Below, piece by piece: positions 11,369 to 22,565 of a stretch of 64,000 nt of DNA. The DNA comes from Ctena decussata (taxonomy: Eukaryota > Mollusca > Bivalvia > Lucinida > Lucinidae): positions 8,246,001 through 8,310,000 of the forward strand of contig OZ022511.1 in the NCBI GenBank assembly GCA_963989385.1, given 5' to 3'. Within the stretch, counting starts at the first letter, position 1. Every line of letters starts with the position of its first letter. A model generated the notes under the pieces. It was given only the letters and a program-made list of their open reading frames with translations, ran no database searches and had not been told where the DNA came from. The translations under genes and the position numbers were made by a program.

Positions 11369-11635
11369 TGGTTGTCTTAATTTATAATTTGTATAAAATA
11401 ATTACCGTTCCTTTGGTTTCGTATTTTAATTTCAATATATACTTACATCTTGAAAATCTCAAATATAAACACTATCTTTAAGTATAACCAACCAACATAA
11501 TTAAAGACGCCTTGTCTTGCCCATGTGCAATTGTTTATTACTCATCGATAAATATCACGCCTAAGTTATCGTGTATATTCATTAATCGATGTCGCGTGTC
11601 ACGATTAATCAATACCGCTGCTTACCTGGACTTTC

Positions 11636-11702
11636 AGATAGATAGATAGATAGACAGGGACGATCGGGCGAAAAATAGATAGATACATAGATAGATAGAT
11701 AG
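11636..11702 (+). repeat. (GATA)n microsatellite, interrupted
   Basis: Two AGATAGAT runs are separated by GACAGGGACGATCGGGCG, the reverse-complement class of the TCTA run at 10003. Confidence 0.9.
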
Positions 11703-12100
11703 TTTTTCAAAACTGAAATTTCATTTATGAACCTGAAGATTAGAAGCTCAGCTTTAATTTAAACTTTAGTTATACTGTAACTCGCTATTTAGCTTCGCCT
11801 TTTATTATTATTACTATTATTGTTATTATTTGCAGTAATATGGCTTTCAAGGTATCATTGTCAGTTTGGAAGTTAATTTGTCCAACGCTGGCGAGATTTT
11901 TTTGCGAAAATTAGCAAACCTGAAGATGATGGTACGCATGTAGTAGTGTTCATAATTTTTTATGCGTCTCAAATTATGAAAGCATTGCAATTACGTGCAT
12001 CAACGATCTTTCTCTTTGAAGTTAAGTCTAAAGAACGTATGTTGTGCTCTTATCCCGGAAAACGTCTTAACCCAGAAATTTAAGCACTATCCCGGAAAAG

Positions 12101-12355
12101 AAATCCAACACAAGCCCGGGGACTAAAATGAGGGGTGGTGCGATGGTGCTGGGTTTAACTTCCGGTGCCGGGGCGTCCTACTGATGTGGACAACAGTAGG
12201 ACAAGGGCCTACTGTGCTTGCAGTAGGTGCGGGTGGTTTTTTTTGGACATTTTTTCTCTCGTCTGTTCTTTCTCTTCCTTCTCCCTCTCTCTGGAAGACA
12301 GCTCGATATAGACTGAAATGCTGTCTCAAAGGGCCGTTAAACCCAATACAACCAA
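12101..12355 (+). mobile_element. SINE-like retroposon with 16-bp target duplication
   Basis: The word CACTATCCCGGAAAAG occurs at 12085-12100 and again at 12356-12371, an exact 16-bp flanking duplication typical of LINE-driven retroposition. The insert contains GGGCCTACTGTGCTTGCAGT, CTCTCTGGAAGACAGC, TATAGACTGAAATGCTGTCT and a 3' end GGGCCGTTAAACCCAATACA. Reverse-oriented copies of the same family are at 22395-22565 and 28378-28545. Confidence 0.8.
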
Positions 12356-12371
12356 CACTATCCCGGAAAAG

Positions 12372-12806
12372 TAAAGCGTTAATTTACATCAATAGCAGTA
12401 TAAAATGACTTGGAAATGAGAGCAACAGTCTCTGTGAAACAGGAATAGAATGGAAACTGTATAGTATGTTAATGGCACATTCCATTCATCTTCAGTGCTT
12501 TCAACCTTAAATACGAAAGACTGTAGACAGTGTAGATCCAGATGAAAAGACTCGCAATAGATGCCAGCCAGTAATGTTTTCAACCATTGAACTTTTTTTC
12601 AGATTTATAAATAGTTGTAGGGTAATTTGGGGGAATATGGACCGCTTAAGCATTACCTTGCTTATTTTGACATCCGTTTCGAAATCGGGTTATTTTGTTG
12701 TTTATTTACAGAAAGGCATACGTCTAACAAGCATTATGATATACAAAATATATCGTTTTATCCTAATTTTTCTGAGATAAAATAGCTACATGTAATATAC
12801 ACCTAG
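12372..12806. other. No gene seen
   Basis: AT-rich, short unsupported frames only. Confidence 0.4.
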
Positions 12807-12852
12807 AGGTGGACCATGTTACCCCAAACCTCCGGGGTAAAATGGTCCACCT
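12807..12852. repeat. Hairpin with 19-bp arms (GGTGGACCAT...)
   Basis: AGGTGGACCATGTTACCCC and GGGGTAAAATGGTCCACCT pair with one mismatch around an 8-bp loop. The core GTGGACCATATTA recurs at about 13170 and 13218, so 12807-13235 may be one small element with repeated end words. Confidence 0.8.
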
Positions 12853-13439
12853 AATAGGCTAACAAATTCACAACATTGATAAGTGAAGCAAAAAATCTAA
12901 ATTTCTTTGCATGGTAAATATATTTTTGTCTAAATGATGAAACATTATATTCATAAAATCTGTCTGACGAAATAATGGACCATAAACGCAACCCATAAAA
13001 CAATCATTTCTTATTGTTTAAGGAATTTGGCCATTCTGCGCATTTATTTCACATTCAAACAAAATCCTCTCCTTGAAATTTTATTTACTAGGCTAGTTAA
13101 TAAAGCAGGAGAAAACATTCTCAACAAACAATACAATACTGGTCACATTATAAGTTTTAACTGTGATCCCATGGTGGACCATATTAGCTCTAATGGAGTT
13201 TTAACATTGTAATTATGGGTGGACCATATTATCCCGAACAGGCCATGGTACTGTGACATGAAAATTTTGATTCCAAACTATTGTTTCTAACTGCTCTGAA
13301 AGGAGAGTTATGTTGGGCCTATTTTGTTTATTTTATGAACAGATTACTTACATTGAATGCGTAGAGACAAAGGTACTTATCTTTTGACGATGTGCATTCA
13401 ATTTCTACAGAAAAGGACGAAATAGGACTGGGGACGAGG

Positions 13440-13565
13440 ACGAAATGTTGGGTCCGAAACATCTTAAAACAGGGTCCGAATGGTCCCAGACCAGGGTCCG
13501 AAACGTCTTGGGTCCGAAAAATACGCAGGGTCCGAAACGTCTTGGGTCCGAAACGTCCGACATTC
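13440..13565 (-). repeat. Right minisatellite of the foldback insertion
   Basis: Repeats of GGGTCCGAAACGTCTTGGG, the reverse complement of the array at 9405-9540. It runs directly into the host hairpin at 13571. Confidence 0.85.
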
Positions 13566-13570
13566 CTATA

Positions 13571-13604
13571 AGCTCACCTTGTGAGCCTTCGGCTCAGGTG
13601 AGCT
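13571..13604. repeat. Terminal hairpin of the interrupted host element
   Basis: AGCTCACCTTGTGAGCC-TTC-GGCTCAGGTGAGCT forms an almost perfect hairpin. It is the third copy of the terminal hairpin seen at 4466-4499 and 8746-8777. Confidence 0.85.
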
Positions 13605-13712
13605 AAAAAGTATGTGACTTAAAAGATAGACTAAAAAAGCAAAAAAAATATAGCAGGTATCAAAACAACAATTGTCACAATGTAAATAGCTTTCATGTAT
13701 TTGCCTTGTCTT

Positions 13713-13981
13713 GGCCGGGCCGCGTAGAGTAATCGTTAGGGCACCTGACTCATGAGTCAGAGGTCTTAGGTTCGAACCCCGGTCTGGCCACATACTTTCG
13801 TTTCTCCTTCCGCTGATTCAAGAAGGGCAGTTGTCAGTTTCTGGCAACTGTATGTGCACTTAGTACTGGTTAACCGCTTAGGAGGTCTAAGTTTGCCCTG
13901 GAATAGTGTGGTGAGGTTAACCGACCGTCCCGACGTGACCATAGCTGTTTACCGTGGACGTTTAGCAATGAATCAATCAAT
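13713..13981 (+). mobile_element. tRNA-derived SINE with 8-bp target duplication
   Basis: The head folds partly as a tRNA: acceptor arms GGCCGGG and TCTGGCC pair over 7 bp (two G-U), and there is a perfect B box GGTTCGAACCC. The anticodon arm is the palindrome CTGACTCATGAGTCAG, with a CAT triplet. The D arm pairs poorly. A body follows (AGAAGGGCAGTTGTCAG ... GACGTTTAGC) with an (AATC)n tail. CTTGTCTT flanks it at 13705-13712 and 13982-13989. I read this as a SINE, not a working tRNA-Met gene, because of the 3' body, tail and flanking duplication. Confidence 0.75.
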
Positions 13982-14149
13982 CTTGTCTTCCCTTGTCTTG
14001 TACTGGAGAAACAGTCAGTGTATTTTGTGCAACAATGTTGTTTCAAAACTTTATCCTTCCGAATGACAAAATGATTCATTTAATATCCATTGAAAGTGTT
14101 TCCATTTACGTTTAGGAAAGCAAACGCTTTGAAAGGAAAGAAAATAAAT

Positions 14150-14385
14150 GAGCCGCGACACGAGAAAACCAACAAAGTGGTTGTGCGTCCAGCGCAGACT
14201 CAAATCAGCCTAGGCATCAGCCCATTCTGCTCAAACTCTTCGCTAAGCGCTTAGAGGATAGCTAAGGTTGTTAGCTACCTCTATGGGAACATCGAAGAGT
14301 CTGATCAGACTGGGCGGATGCCCAGGCTGATCTGAGTCTGCGCTGGGCGCACAACCATATTGTTGGATTTCTCGTGCCGTGGCTC
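14150..14385. mobile_element. Foldback MITE, GAGCCGCGACACG family
   Basis: GAGCCGCGACACGAGAAAACC at the left and CTCGTGCCGTGGCTC at the right are inverted repeats. The arms extend inward through CCAGCGCAGACTCAAATCAG and CTGATCTGAGTCTGCGCTGG, making about a 100-bp imperfect stem. AAAT on both sides suggests a short target duplication. No coding capacity. Confidence 0.85.
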
Positions 14386-15023
14386 AAATTGCAAAGGCAG
14401 ACGAATAACGTTAACCCATTTATACCTTCTGTCTCATATCGAAAAGATAAAACAAGACAAATGACACTGGAAAATACAGCAGAGGCGTTAATCCGTGCCT
14501 GCTCTGAGCCTTTACTTTTTAACTTTGAGTGAACTGTCAGAGGAAATGTACATTTTTCCCTTATTTGTTGTTGTTGTTGTTTTTCGCTTGGGATTATTCT
14601 GGTAAAAATATTATTTTGTTGTTTGTTTGCATTCACGATACCATACATACATGTACTGGTTCCATTTTAGAAAATTGCCAAAGTTCGAACTGGTATGGGG
14701 AATATAAAAGATTGGTGACCTTAAACTTGGCTGAGATGAATCGTATGGTGGCTAATGTTGATCCGATTAACACCAGCAATCATACGAGCCACGTCGGTAT
14801 CGAGTGGAAATCATCAGCTTTATAACAAAATTTTATCACTTTCCGGACACAGGTATAGCTGCCAATAAACCTTTAATGCCTAGTGGACTCTTCTATCTGT
14901 ATATATTGGACGAGTTCATATGTCATTTAAGGGTTTTCAGGTTTAGGTTATTTATTTATATCTATATTTTTTTTGGTTTTGATTTGATAAAATATACCCA
15001 TTTGTTGTATGCAAAAGTGTAGA
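14386..15023. other. No gene seen
   Basis: Unassigned DNA with a (GTT)n run near 14565-14580. Confidence 0.4.
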
Positions 15024-15085
15024 ACCTGATCAGACGCCGCGTTTGCGGCGTCTGAGCGCCTGATCTGGGTCTGCACCGTTTGCCT
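15024..15085 (+). repeat. Hairpin repeat family (CAGACGCCGC), copy 2
   Basis: Perfect stem CAGACGCCGC-GTTT-GCGGCGTCTG at 15031-15054, followed by TGATCTGGGTCTGCACCG. Confidence 0.8.
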
Positions 15086-16176
15086 ATATCCCATTTTTCG
15101 AGCATTATCCGAACTGTTGGGACACTATCATTATCCTTATTCTGTATGGATAAACTTCTCTGTTTTCCTACATGAGGATCCACATTTGTGACTTGCAGCA
15201 CAAGGAAAAAACATTTTGTGATTCCTGCAAATTGCTTTCCCTAAGGAAGTCATTAAAATGGAAATGAACCAAATGCTTTTCGGCCATGAGCCAAATAAGG
15301 TTTACCCACGCCCCCCTCCCCCCCCCCTGAAGTTTTGTAGACCATAATTTTCTTAAAGCCCAATGTCTTAGAAGTAGTTTGCTGAATGTTAGCCCTCTGG
15401 CGAGTGGGGCGTTATGCTGTTACAGTCTGTTATAAACGTTACCCATTGACAAAATAAATCTAACATAAAAATATTGAAAACTATAAAAATTGAAGTCACT
15501 ATCCTATGTTTAAAATTATAACAGATTCAAATAGAACAATCCAGTAGCTATAAGATTTGATGTTTGAAAGGTCCAATAGCTTACATGGCGTACTTTACGT
15601 GATATCATGTCCAACAATCGATCCGGTAGCGGATATTGGAAAAAGCAAGGGAATTAAACATCTAGACAGATACCTTACTAGTAGCCGACAGAATTACCTT
15701 ACTGCATACCTGTTTTTCCAATACATCTGACTAGCGGATTAAGCGTGATTAGTACTAGCATTTTTAAAACAGCGCAAACATGGCTTTTGTACACTAAACG
15801 TCTTATTACAAATGAGCATATCATTGCTTCCTACAGATAGAAATAATAGTATAACAAATCTTTAACTAGCAAATACTTAAGAAAGCCTAAGACTCAAGCT
15901 GGGTCTCTAGAATTGTATAAAGCGTTTAGTGATACAATATTTTTTATACTGCTGAAAAGGAAAAAAAACGCTTCTGTTTAAGAAATTTATTCGATTTATA
16001 AATCTCACACAGTCAACAAAACAAATCTTATCCTCACTTGAACAATCAAAAGCTACTATTATTATCAATTGTATTGAAAATAGATTCATTATTTCAATAT
16101 AAAAAGCATACATGTGCATTCTTATTTCTACAGCTGAAGCAAAAGAAAATTATTTTAGTAAAAACATATTCTAAAG
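15086..16176. other. No gene seen; C-rich run
   Basis: AT-rich DNA. A strand-asymmetric C run lies at about 15308-15328 (CGCCCCCCTCCCCCCCCCC). Confidence 0.4.
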
Positions 16177-16462
16177 CCCCAGTCACACCCACACATTACG
16201 GATAGGGCGGATAGTTGCGGATAAAATCCTCAGTTTATCCGCAGAATTTGTGGGCGTGGCCTAATTTTGTTTAATGAATTTACAGATATAGTTACCAATA
16301 GATGCGTATGGATACGGATAGGTACGAACTACTAACCCTCCGTTACCTTCTGTAACCTTTAGATGCCGATAAATACCTTCAGATGCGGACTGTTGCGCAT
16401 GCCTTGCGGATAGAAGAATAGAAAAGATTAACTGCGACGTCCACACCTGTGTCTACTCCTTG
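16177..16462. repeat. Partial, extra end of the CGGAT-type element
   Basis: GCCCCAGTCACACCCACACATTACGGATAGGGCGGATAGTTGCGG resembles the terminus starting at 16463, so an older or nested copy of the same family abuts the full element. Further GCGGA and GATACGGATA words follow to 16450. Confidence 0.55.
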
Positions 16463-19216
16463 TATGCTCCAGTCACACACACACATACGGATTGTGCGGA
16501 TACTACGGATGGCCTCTCCGTATCTATCCATTTTATCCGCAATCGATCCGTATCAGATCCGCAGAGTCCGTAACTGTCCGTATCATATCCGCAGAGTCCG
16601 TAGGATCCGCGTCGAAATTTTGAAAAGTTTCAAAATTCGGGCGCGGATGAGTAAACCGTAATGGTGTGTTATTAAACGCATATATCCTCATCTATCCGTA
16701 TCTAATCCGTGTCGCATACGTATCTATTCCGTATCTTATCCGTTATTGAACCTATCATTCCGCAGTCCCACTCGATGTTGAGGACCGATACGGTTTCAAG
16801 CGGATCGTTACCTTTAGTTACGGAAGTTACGGGTCTCGTTCGGCGTACTGTAACGGACTGTTTTCTACAGTAACGTTTAAATACAAACAGGTTGCGTTCC
16901 AATACTGACAGATACCTACAGAATGGTTTGGAGAATCGACTGTACGGCAACAACACCAGTAGGGGGGCAAAGAGACAGAGACTGTATCATAAGGACTACT
17001 AAAACAGAGAGGCCGGATCGGTGCAATGGCAGTGACGTATAGTGCAGTTATGGTGCGATGTTATGTTTCTTATTTGTAACAGCCTAGTGGGGTCATCTTT
17101 TCATGAACTTGCCAATAGCAAAAGTAGGGCCATCATTTCATAAACTTTTTTGACTTTTATCAATTTGAATTAGTTGTCCAATAAAGGACAAAGTAATTCT
17201 TTTATTAATTACAATTAGTTGTCCACTATAGGACAAAGGTTAATGGCGAAATGAAGCAATAAATATCTACTGGTCAGGCTTGAGTAGCCGAAACTTCGAA
17301 GCTGGCCCATGTTCCTTCTTTCGATTGTGTTCTGTGTTCTTATGTGAACTCTTTTAGATTTCTATTTTACTTCAGTGCCACTGGTTTCGTGTCGTGCGGC
17401 GACCGTAAAACGTCTCCCCGTACGTCATCTATAGTGCAGATTATATATAATTTTTTCCTTTGAGGTCAAGAAAATATTCTGAGAAATCAGAAATTTTCAT
17501 TTGGTTTAGATTTATAGTCTAGATTATTGTGTTTTTTTCCCTTTTAGATCTTTTATGATACTAATCAGTCTTTGAATTTACTGCCTTATCAAAATTAAGA
17601 AAGGACCTCTGACGGTTGTAATGTTAATTTGCCTATAAAATAAGTCAAAATCAAATTTTTGATATACCCAAGAATTTCTCTTGAAATTCGTTGCTCTCAA
17701 CTTCCCCTAACTGGCTATGAATTTAATTTCTGATTTTTTAGCACATAGACTTTAATTTTTGGTGTAAAAAGCTAAATTTTAAAATTAAACGTAATGGAAA
17801 CAGGAAAAGTTTTTTAAAGATACTTCCCCACCCCCCGTGCCTCAGCTAGCCACTTTGCATGTATGTGTGTACTATCATAATACACATTATATGTGAGTGG
17901 CTTGCTGAGGCACGGGGGAGGGGGTGGGGTAAAGATAGTCTGCAGCTGAAAAACTGAAAAAGTGGGTGGGGTACTTACACCCTTTATATCTAAAAATAGG
18001 CCAAATCCCTTATTATTGAAAATAATGTTGCATGATATCAGTAACAGTAGTGTGTACGTCAGTTTTAGCATAGTTATCAATTAAAATTTCGGTATATTAG
18101 AAAACCGAAAAAATGGACTTATTTTCAGAGACTGAAAAATTCACCTACCCCTCTTGATAAAATCGGTTTAAGTTAGTCTAGGGGCATGATAATTTATCAA
18201 AATTACTGTTAAAATGTCTTTATGGTACACACGTCTACATATTAATGCCAAATATTTCAACTTTTGCTGCCCGAGGAAGGTGCAATAATTTGTCGAAAAA
18301 TAGGCAAATATGCATTGATACTGTCAGAGGTCCTTACATTATGCTTTCTCTGGTTTTCGTAACCATGTCATGTCGAGGTCACTGATGCGGTTTGAGTAGC
18401 CGAATTCTCGAAGTATGGTCCATGTACCTTCCTTCGAATGTGTGCAGTGTTCTTGAAGGATTAGAATAGTATCTACTTTTATCAACTGCCGACTGAATAT
18501 CTATGTCAACCAAGCAGTAAATGGGTACCTTTTTCAAATCAGGGAAGGACAAGGCAGCGAAAGGAGAGAGATGGGCTTCGCCGTTCATATGCTATGCCCA
18601 AGATACATTGACCCTAACCACCTACTCCCACCCCTCCTCCCCCAAGCCACCGCCCCTATGGTCATTAGGCTATAGGAAACCTTTACCTTTACCCAATTTT
18701 TAGTTTGAATCCAGGTATACAAATTTAAATAAAAATCTAATCCTTCATGAGCACAGAATACTAAACACATTCGAAAGAAGGAGCATGTGCCATACTTCGA
18801 GGTTACGATTTTTAGAGCCTCATCAATGACCCTGACATGACCCATTACTTCCGTAACTAAAGGTAAAGCTCCGTATGAAACCGTATCAGTCCTCAACTTG
18901 GGACTGCGGAATGATGGGTTCAGTTACGGATAAGATACGGAATAGATACGGATGAGAAACGGATTGGATACGGAAAGATGCAGATAAATGCGTTCAAGTA
19001 CGGACTTTTACGGTTTACTCATCCGCGCCCGAATTTTGAACCTTTTCAAAATTTCGATGCGGCTCCTGCGGACCCTGCGGATATGATACGAACAGTAACG
19101 GACTATGCGGATGCGATACGGATCCATTACGGATTAAATGGATAGATACGAATAGATTCGGACGGGCCATCCGTAGTATCCGCAGAATCCGTATATGTGT
19201 GTGTGACTGGGGCATA
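16463..19216. mobile_element. Element with long inverted repeats made of CGGAT words
   Basis: The left end TATGCTCCAGTCACACACAC and the right end (reverse complement TATGCCCCAGTCACACACAC) begin inverted repeats of about 375 bp, 16463-16836 and 18838-19216. These are diverged but collinear: GGATACTACGGATGGCC, GCGTCGAAATTTTGAAAAG and TTACGGAAGT occur in both, reversed. The arms are saturated with the hexamer class CGGATA/TCCGTA. The 2-kb interior has no long reading frame but carries three copies of a roughly 65-bp word (at 17278 and 18385 direct, 18745 inverted) and a GC-rich hairpin. A nonautonomous foldback-type transposon is the likely reading. Confidence 0.75.
17826..17929. repeat. GC-rich hairpin inside the CGGAT element
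   Basis: The arms CCCACCCCCCGTGCCTCAGC and GCTGAGGCACGGGGGAGGGG pair across a roughly 45-bp loop that is itself weakly palindromic (GTACTATCATAATACAC). Confidence 0.8.
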
Positions 19217-19370
19217 ACAGATTTGATTGCAACAATTTAGAGCTTATCTCACAACCATGTCCTCGTTATAGCTACTATTATTATCAAGTGTATTGAAACA
19301 AAAAAATATACCCTATCTAATATAAGGATGGTTTTCTTGTTGTTGCATGTCTAATCAGAGTGTTAATTAT

Positions 19371-19867
19371 TTACGCAAGTGACCAGAGAGCTCACTGCAA
19401 ATAGTAAAGACTCTAATCAGCCTACGCAACCACGTGTATCAAAGTGCTGTAGTCTAATTAGTCTTAACTATTTACGGGATCGTCCCATTAACACATGGCA
19501 AACAGCGAAGACTCTCATCAGCCTACGCAACCACGCGCATCAAAGTGCTGTAATCTGATCAGAGACAACTTTTTACGCTGGTGACCAAACAATTCATTGT
19601 AAATAGTACAGACTCTCATCAGCCTACGCCACCACTGGCATCAAAGTGCTGAAGTCTGATCAGAGTCTTAACTATTTACGCGAGTGACCCCTTAACATAT
19701 GGTAAGTAGCAGAGACTCTGATCAGCCATGCGCATCTAAGTGCGAAGTCTTGATCAGAGTCTTCACAATTTACGCAAGGGATGCAAACAAAACGTGTTAA
19801 TAGCAAAGTCTTTGATCAGCCTACGCAAGCATGCGCATCTACGTACTGTAGTCTAATCAGTGTTTTA
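19371..19867 (+). repeat. Minisatellite, about 100-bp unit, nearly five copies
   Basis: Repeating order: AGACTCT(C/A)ATCAGCCTACG, CAACCACGCGCATCAAAGTG, CTGTAGTCTGATCAGAGTCT and TAACTATTTACGCGAGTGAC. Unit starts are near 19397, 19498, 19600, 19702 and 19798. The words AAGACTCTGATCAG resemble the interior of the GAGCCGCGACACG MITE, so the array may have grown from a fragment of it. Confidence 0.85.
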
Positions 19868-20728
19868 AGATCTTGCTTAAATTATGACTCATGCGATATC
19901 TTAATCTTAAAACTGCATTATCGCGTCAGTAAAGTCCAATAAGTATATGATATTACATTATCAGATTTTCCTATTAAAGAAAGCGTTGATTTTCTGAATA
20001 AATTTGTTTTTTTTTTATCTGCTAAATGAATAAAGAATATCAAAAACAAAAATTAATACCACATTAAAATATGAGAAAATCGGTTAGCTGTAGTTCAAGG
20101 TTTTGGAGAGCCCTGACGAAAATGCGCATAGGCACAGCCCTGTCTGGGCCCTGCCTGTTTGAATATGCTGTGGGGTCCGTTTGACGCGAGTGGCATGAGA
20201 CAGGTTTCATAATAAAGTTTAATTGAGTTCGTAATTACCAGGGGTTGGTTTGGATAATTACAAATATCTGATAAGATATGATTTCTGAACGCAATGATTT
20301 ATACAGGAATCCAGTAAATAAATATTAATCTAAGTAGCAATCTGACAGCAATTTCATTTTGTGTATATTCTCATCTTGACACTTTCGGTCAGTAATCTGT
20401 TTATTCGGTGGTCAGGACACGCGCTGTTTTATTGCCCATATTCCGCTCGTCGCATAGTAATCGACACAAGTCATAAATTTATGTAAGCGACGTAGCCAGT
20501 ACAAATGAAAAGGGGCTTTAAAATACAAATGTAAAGGGGCTTTAAGAAACAGTCTTTTGACAGTCAGCAGATTAATTTTAACCATACATGTTTGCATCTT
20601 TTCCTTCAATATGGATGCATTTGAAAAGGTTTTTTTCTTTTCTTTTGGTTTGTTAACTTATCGTTATATTTTTCTTAAAACTGCATGAGGCAGTTTTAAC
20701 GAGATAACAAAACAGAACTGTAAACATT
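19868..20728. other. No gene seen
   Basis: AT-rich unassigned DNA; a 20-bp local duplication at 20505-20545 (AAATG(A/T)AAAGGGGCTTTAA). Confidence 0.4.
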
Positions 20729-20890
20729 GAGCCGCGACATGACAAAACAAACTAAGTGCGCCAAGCGAAGACTCAGATCATGCTGGGCATCCATCCAGTC
20801 AGATCGGAGCTCGGCGAAGACTCAGATCAGCCTGAGCATCCGCCCAGTCTGAAAAGAGTCTTCGCTGTCCGCATGGACATGTTCAAAGGT
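20729..20890. mobile_element. Foldback MITE, GAGCCGCGACACG family, truncated
   Basis: Starts GAGCCGCGACATGACAAAAC and keeps the internal AGACTCAGATCAGCCTGAGC, but the right arm is lost. Confidence 0.7.
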
Positions 20891-22394
20891 TCACCTTCAC
20901 TTAAAGACTTCTAACCAACTTTAGCCCTTGGTCTGAGCGACGATGCCATGTTTTCTATCTCAAGACAGAATATAGCTAAGAAAACATAGCAAAATATATT
21001 GCGCTAATGAGCAAAATATGTTAAGCCGAAACATCAAACATAGATTTCACAGTTTGGTCTCAATGAGGTGTGCCGAGCAAACAACCCGCCTCTGATCCTC
21101 AATTAAAGAAAACCTGCAGAATACGTGTCAATTAGTGGTGTTAATAACAACGAATAAATAAAACAATGGCTGACATATTTGGGGCTACATCAGACAGACA
21201 AACTGCCAGGTCATTTGACATTTCTCTGACAAAATGATCCGTCATGACCAATTAATTGTACCATTATGTAAATTGCATAAAAATGGGATCTTTATATTTC
21301 TAAAGCCAAAATAATCATGCTTCTATTCTTCTCTTTCAAGTAAAACATTTTGTGGGATAGTTAGAAAAAATCTCTTTACCAGAGTTTCATGGTCCCAGCA
21401 AAACAAACGAACAATACATAAATAAATAAATCCGAACAAAAAATAAAATATACATAAATAAATAAATAAATAGTGGTAAGTGTCCCATGTCTGTATTATA
21501 ATCTATTACAGCGGCTCAGGTAACTTTCTCCGATATTGCAATCGGACCTTTTCGAAGCCGCTCGGAAGAAGTGAAATAATGGTTAAATTATCGATGGTTG
21601 GTTAACAAAAATGAAAAAATGACCAAAATGTTTTTATTTCACATTTTTGAAAGTTATACCAAATGAAGCAGAACTGAAATATCCATATAATATCATTAGG
21701 GCCTTGAAAGAATTCTTTAAAGCGTTGTTAAAATCATTGTTTAAAAACTAAAACGCTCATTCCAAAATGAACATTCCCATAGGACTATACAGGAGCGATG
21801 GTAGTGTCCTTCATAATTAAAAAGGACCAATTTAAAAAGGAATAAGATTATAAAACAATGTTCTTTGTAAAGAAGAAGGTTTTTGCTTTTTTAAGCCATA
21901 AGGGCCTTAACGATAAAACTAGAACTAAAGGTTTTATTGGTGGATTTATATTTACTCCCCATTGACGCTAATGCAAATTAAATTCTCGGTTTATCGGATA
22001 GCCAATAATCCATTGTTGCATATGTTTTTACACTCCATTAAAATCACCTTTTTCATCAAAAATACTTTGCATCTGTAAGTTATTCCTTCCATATTAGGTC
22101 TTATTTTTATAACTGTAATGAAGGCAATTTATTCGTCTTTTTAAATCCGCAAAAATTATTATCCTATCTTGTATGCTTTGAGAGAAATAGATGCTGAACA
22201 TAGTACCTACTTGCAAAGAACCTGGTATGATAAGGGCCGTTTTTTGGCCCCCATTCACATTCTCTTAAAATTGCATGGATTCTGTTGCTTATCATTTATA
22301 TGTATGGGAAGAAACAGAAATGATATGTTTCAAGTTTGTTTATTCTCAGAATAAGATGATTTCTGACATGCTTATGTTGTTTCAATAATTCAGT
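20891..22394. other. No gene seen; (AATA)n patch
   Basis: AT-rich unassigned DNA with an (AATA)n-like run at 21418-21475. Confidence 0.4.
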
Positions 22395-22565
22395 TGATTG
22401 ATTGATTGGTTTGGGTTTAACGGCCCTTTAAGACAGTATTCAGTCTATATCTGGCCGTCTCTCAGAGAGAGGGAGAAAGAAGAAAAATGATAAACGAGAG
22501 AAAAAATGTCCAAACAACCCCCTCCTGCACCCACTGCAAGCACAGTTGGCCCTTGTCCTACTATG
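22395..22565 (-). mobile_element. SINE-like retroposon (GGGCCGTTAAACCC family)
   Basis: Reverse-oriented copy of 12101-12355: GGGTTTAACGGCCC, AGACAGTATTCAGTCTATAT, CTCAGAGAGAGGGAG, CACTGCAAGCACAG and GGCCCTTGTCCTAC. Confidence 0.75.

Larger units (their letters stand above)
9402..13565. mobile_element. 4.16-kb foldback insertion with inverted minisatellite ends
   Basis: The left end (9405-9540) is an array of GGACGTTTCGGACCCAAGAC words. The right end (13440-13565) is the same array in reverse complement (GGGTCCGAAACGTCTTGGG). The host element reads CCTATACTATA at the left junction and CTATAAGCTCACC at the right. CTATA stands on both sides (9397-9401 and 13566-13570), consistent with a 5-bp target duplication. 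Uninterrupted versions of this site stand at about 8736-8750 and, in diverged form, at 4457-4475. The interior has no transposase frame; it holds microsatellites, a hAT-like MITE and a SINE, which look like later insertions. Foldback (FB-type) assignment is inference. Confidence 0.65.

Noticed and set aside
13713..13790. Functional tRNA-Met-like gene
   Set aside because: Acceptor and B box look good, but the anticodon loop is short, the D arm pairs poorly, and a SINE body, AATC tail and flanking duplication follow.
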